From an uncultured bacterium (GTDB taxonomy: Bacteria; Muiribacteriota; Ozemobacteria; Ozemobacterales; Ozemobacteraceae), in assembly GCA_900317935.1 (NCBI GenBank), contig ONIU01000023.1, positions 1 through 37,154 on the forward strand: DNA of 37,154 bases, read 5' to 3'. Below the pieces are notes generated by a model. The model did no database searches, was not told the origin of the DNA, and worked only from the letters and a program-made list of their open reading frames with translations. Made by a program: the position numbers and the translations under genes. Position 1 is the stretch's first letter; every line of letters starts with the position of its first letter. Shown here piece after piece: positions 35,807-37,154 of the stretch.

Positions 35807-36565
35807 TTGCTTAGACTAGACAAATACCTTGCAGACGTTGGAATCGGCACCAGAAGTGAAGTAAAGAAACTGTTAAAACAAGGTCTTATCTCTGTTAACG
35901 GGCAAATAGCCAAAGATTCCTCGTTTAAAGTTAATCCTGATACAGATAAAGTTACTTTTAAAGGTCAGGAACTAACCTATCAGGAATTCCGCTATTATAT
36001 TCTGAATAAGCCCGCTGGTTGTGTTAGTGCAACAAAAGATGGATTAAGCCCAACCGTAATAGAATTTTTAAAAGGCGAGCCAACAAGAGATTTGTTCCCT
36101 GTCGGACGATTAGATAAAGACACCGAAGGTCTGCTTCTTATAACTAATGACGGTATGCTTGCTCATAACTTACTTTCACCTAAAAAACACGTAAACAAAA
36201 CATATATAGCTTTTGTAGATAAGAATCTTGGCGCAACAGAAATGGAACTCTTCAAATCAGGGGTGGATATAGGTGACGAAACCCCTACTCTTCCGGCAGA
36301 AATCATAGAAGCTTCTGAGAAACAAATTACTGATAATCTCAAAAATGCATCTATAAACAAAGAAAATTTCATCTATTCAAAAGCTTACTTAGTCACCATA
36401 AGGGAAGGCAGATACCATCAGATAAAGCGCATGTTTGAGCATTTTAATTCGAATGTTGTTTACCTCAAGCGATTATCTATGGGGAAACTGCTTTTAGACT
36501 CCCAACTTCTACCCAGCCACTATCGCCCTCTTACTTCTGAAGAAATACTCTCTCTTAAATCTTAA
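35807..36565 (+). CDS. rRNA pseudouridine synthase, RsuA/RluB type
   Basis: The 252-residue enzyme has an N-terminal S4 RNA-binding domain (1-58, LRLDKYLADVGIGTRSEVKK) and a pseudouridine synthase domain with GRLDKDTEGLL (100-110; catalytic Asp103), the TYIAFV strand and GRYHQIKRMFEH near the end. It converts uridine to pseudouridine in 16S or 23S rRNA. Which position cannot be told from sequence alone, so no gene symbol is given. The start is TTG at 35807, chosen because AGGTGA lies 7 nt before it and the S4 domain begins at once. Last gene of the TPR-spoIID-recN operon, 18 nt after recN; no clear terminator follows. Confidence 0.93.
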   Translation: MLRLDKYLADVGIGTRSEVKKLLKQGLISVNGQIAKDSSFKVNPDTDKVTFKGQELTYQEFRYYILNKPAGCVSATKDGLSPTVIEFLKGEPTRDLFPVGRLDKDTEGLLLITNDGMLAHNLLSPKKHVNKTYIAFVDKNLGATEMELFKSGVDIGDETPTLPAEIIEASEKQITDNLKNASINKENFIYSKAYLVTIREGRYHQIKRMFEHFNSNVVYLKRLSMGKLLLDSQLLPSHYRPLTSEEILSLKS

Positions 36566-36824
36566 TTCTAAACTTTCAATTTTACGTTTTTACATATCAC
36601 TTAACATCCACCAACAACAACAATTTTTCTCTCTAAAGTGGTCAACCTATACCGACCCTCGCAAACCCGCATTCTACCGTTTAGGTTGACCATTTTTAGA
36701 ATGGCTCTACAAGCGGGATTCCTCAACGTGTGCCAAATTTACACATTTTTTTAGTATAAAATTAGGGAGGTTGACCACTTTAGCCTTTTAGGTTATGATT
36801 AATTCAAGGTATTAAACCCCTACC
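36566..36824 (+). promoter_or_regulatory. CRISPR leader with an inverted repeat
   Basis: No gene is seen between the pseudouridine synthase and the array. A perfect 16-bp inverted repeat has arms CTAAAGTGGTCAACCT (36633-36648) and AGGTTGACCACTTTAG (36768-36783), 119 bases apart. The AGGTTGACCA core occurs a third time at 36683-36692. The right arm contains the -35 box of the array promoter. Position, orientation of the repeats and AT-richness agree with a leader. Confidence 0.65.
36771..36799 (+). promoter_or_regulatory. Promoter of the CRISPR array
   Basis: TTGACC (36771-36776), 17-nt spacer, TATGAT (36794-36799). Expected start near 36806, about 19 bases before the first repeat, reading into the array. 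Confidence 0.7.
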
Positions 36825-37154
36825 CTTCGAAGGGTATTGCCCCATTCTCGGGGATTGAAACTAGCAGTAACGATTGAAAATGTCTATAATCTGTTCTCTT
36901 CGAAGGGTATTGCCCCATTCTCGGGGATTGAAACTTTTTCTGCTTGAAGTCTGAAGTGACAATCTTAGCCCCTTCGAAGGGTATTGCCCCATTCTCGGGG
37001 ATTGAAACAAATTGTATCTCGAACATCATCAAGTGACATAGGCATAACTTCGAAGGGTATTGCCCCATTCTCGGGGATTGAAACTAATATCATTTTTCTT
37101 TAGTGCGTTTTTTGTTGCTGCTTCGAAGGGTATTGCCCCATTCTCGGGGATGAA
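36825..37154 (+). CRISPR. CRISPR array, five 37-nt repeats and four spacers, open at the window edge
   Basis: Repeats at 36825-36861, 36898-36934, 36972-37008 and 37048-37084 are identical. A fifth begins at 37121 and reaches the last base with one T missing (GGGGATGAA for GGGGATTGAA). Spacers are 36, 37, 39 and 36 nt and unrelated to each other. The repeat begins CTTCGAAGGG, contains the hairpin CCCC-ATTCT-CGGGG, and ends GGGGATTGAAAC. The ATTGAAAC end is the usual crRNA-handle side in many type I and type III systems, so transcription is to the right. The first repeat's start together with four leader bases makes a 16-bp palindrome (36821-36836). No cas gene is in the window, so the subtype is unknown. 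Confidence 0.97.

Noticed and set aside
36820..37068. 82-residue minus frame with a repeated phrase
   Set aside because: It is a translation of CRISPR repeats and spacers.

Overview
The window looks like AT-rich chromosomal DNA from an uncultured diderm (outer-membrane) bacterium. Evidence for this is a lipoprotein signal, several predicted beta-barrel proteins (one ending in Phe), many Sec signal peptides, and housekeeping genes using the standard code with ATG, GTG and TTG starts. I cannot place the phylum from sequence alone. The fused GDP-mannose-type pyrophosphorylase/phosphomannomutase, the pilin-like 'GAVEMYNMDN' motif and the SpoIID/NlpC proteins would suit a candidate-phylum type genome (Riflebacteria-like, for example), but that is a guess. 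No rRNA, tRNA, transposase or cas gene was found.

Layout. 1-2732 (minus): a membrane protein with a pilin-like domain, cut by the window edge, and a tRNA-guanine transglycosylase fused to a second wobble-base (MnmD-type) methyltransferase. The fusion carries a palindromic in-frame insertion and a +1 frameshift. 2733-5952: accessory-looking DNA with hairpin clusters, an AAA/DUF4143 ATPase behind a 21-bp palindrome, a decayed gene fragment, and a DUF4160 (nonsense-mutated)/DUF2442/37-aa module ending in a 27-bp hairpin. 6003-9976 (plus): a lipoprotein with repeated Ig-like domains, a beta-barrel protein and a HEAT-repeat membrane protein. 10042-12549 (minus): nucleotidyltransferase/pseudo-phosphomannomutase. 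12675-13917: a GNAT gene between two inverted copies of an elaborate modular hairpin array. 13983-23238 (minus): dnaE, a peptidase-like/propeller/barrel protein, a phosphodiester glycosidase and a YgiQ radical SAM enzyme, closely spaced. 23486-30306: gamma-glutamyltransferase, an acidic-tailed secreted protein, an anchored protein, an SH3/NlpC-P60 hydrolase and a propeller protein. 30459-36565 (plus): a TPR protein, SpoIID, RecN and an RsuA-type pseudouridine synthase in a tight operon. 36566-37154: a CRISPR leader with a good promoter, then five 37-nt repeats running to the window edge.

The coding content is mainly envelope and cell-wall proteins (SpoIID, NlpC/P60, phosphodiester glycosidase, gamma-GT, sugar-nucleotide enzyme, barrels) interleaved with information-processing genes (tgt, dnaE, recN, rsuA-type). 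The most unusual layer is non-coding. Short GC-richer palindromes recur through an otherwise AT-rich window, in intergenic DNA and inside two genes. The inverted pair at 12675-12818 and 13790-13917 keeps its stems through compensating base changes, so the folded form seems to be what is maintained.
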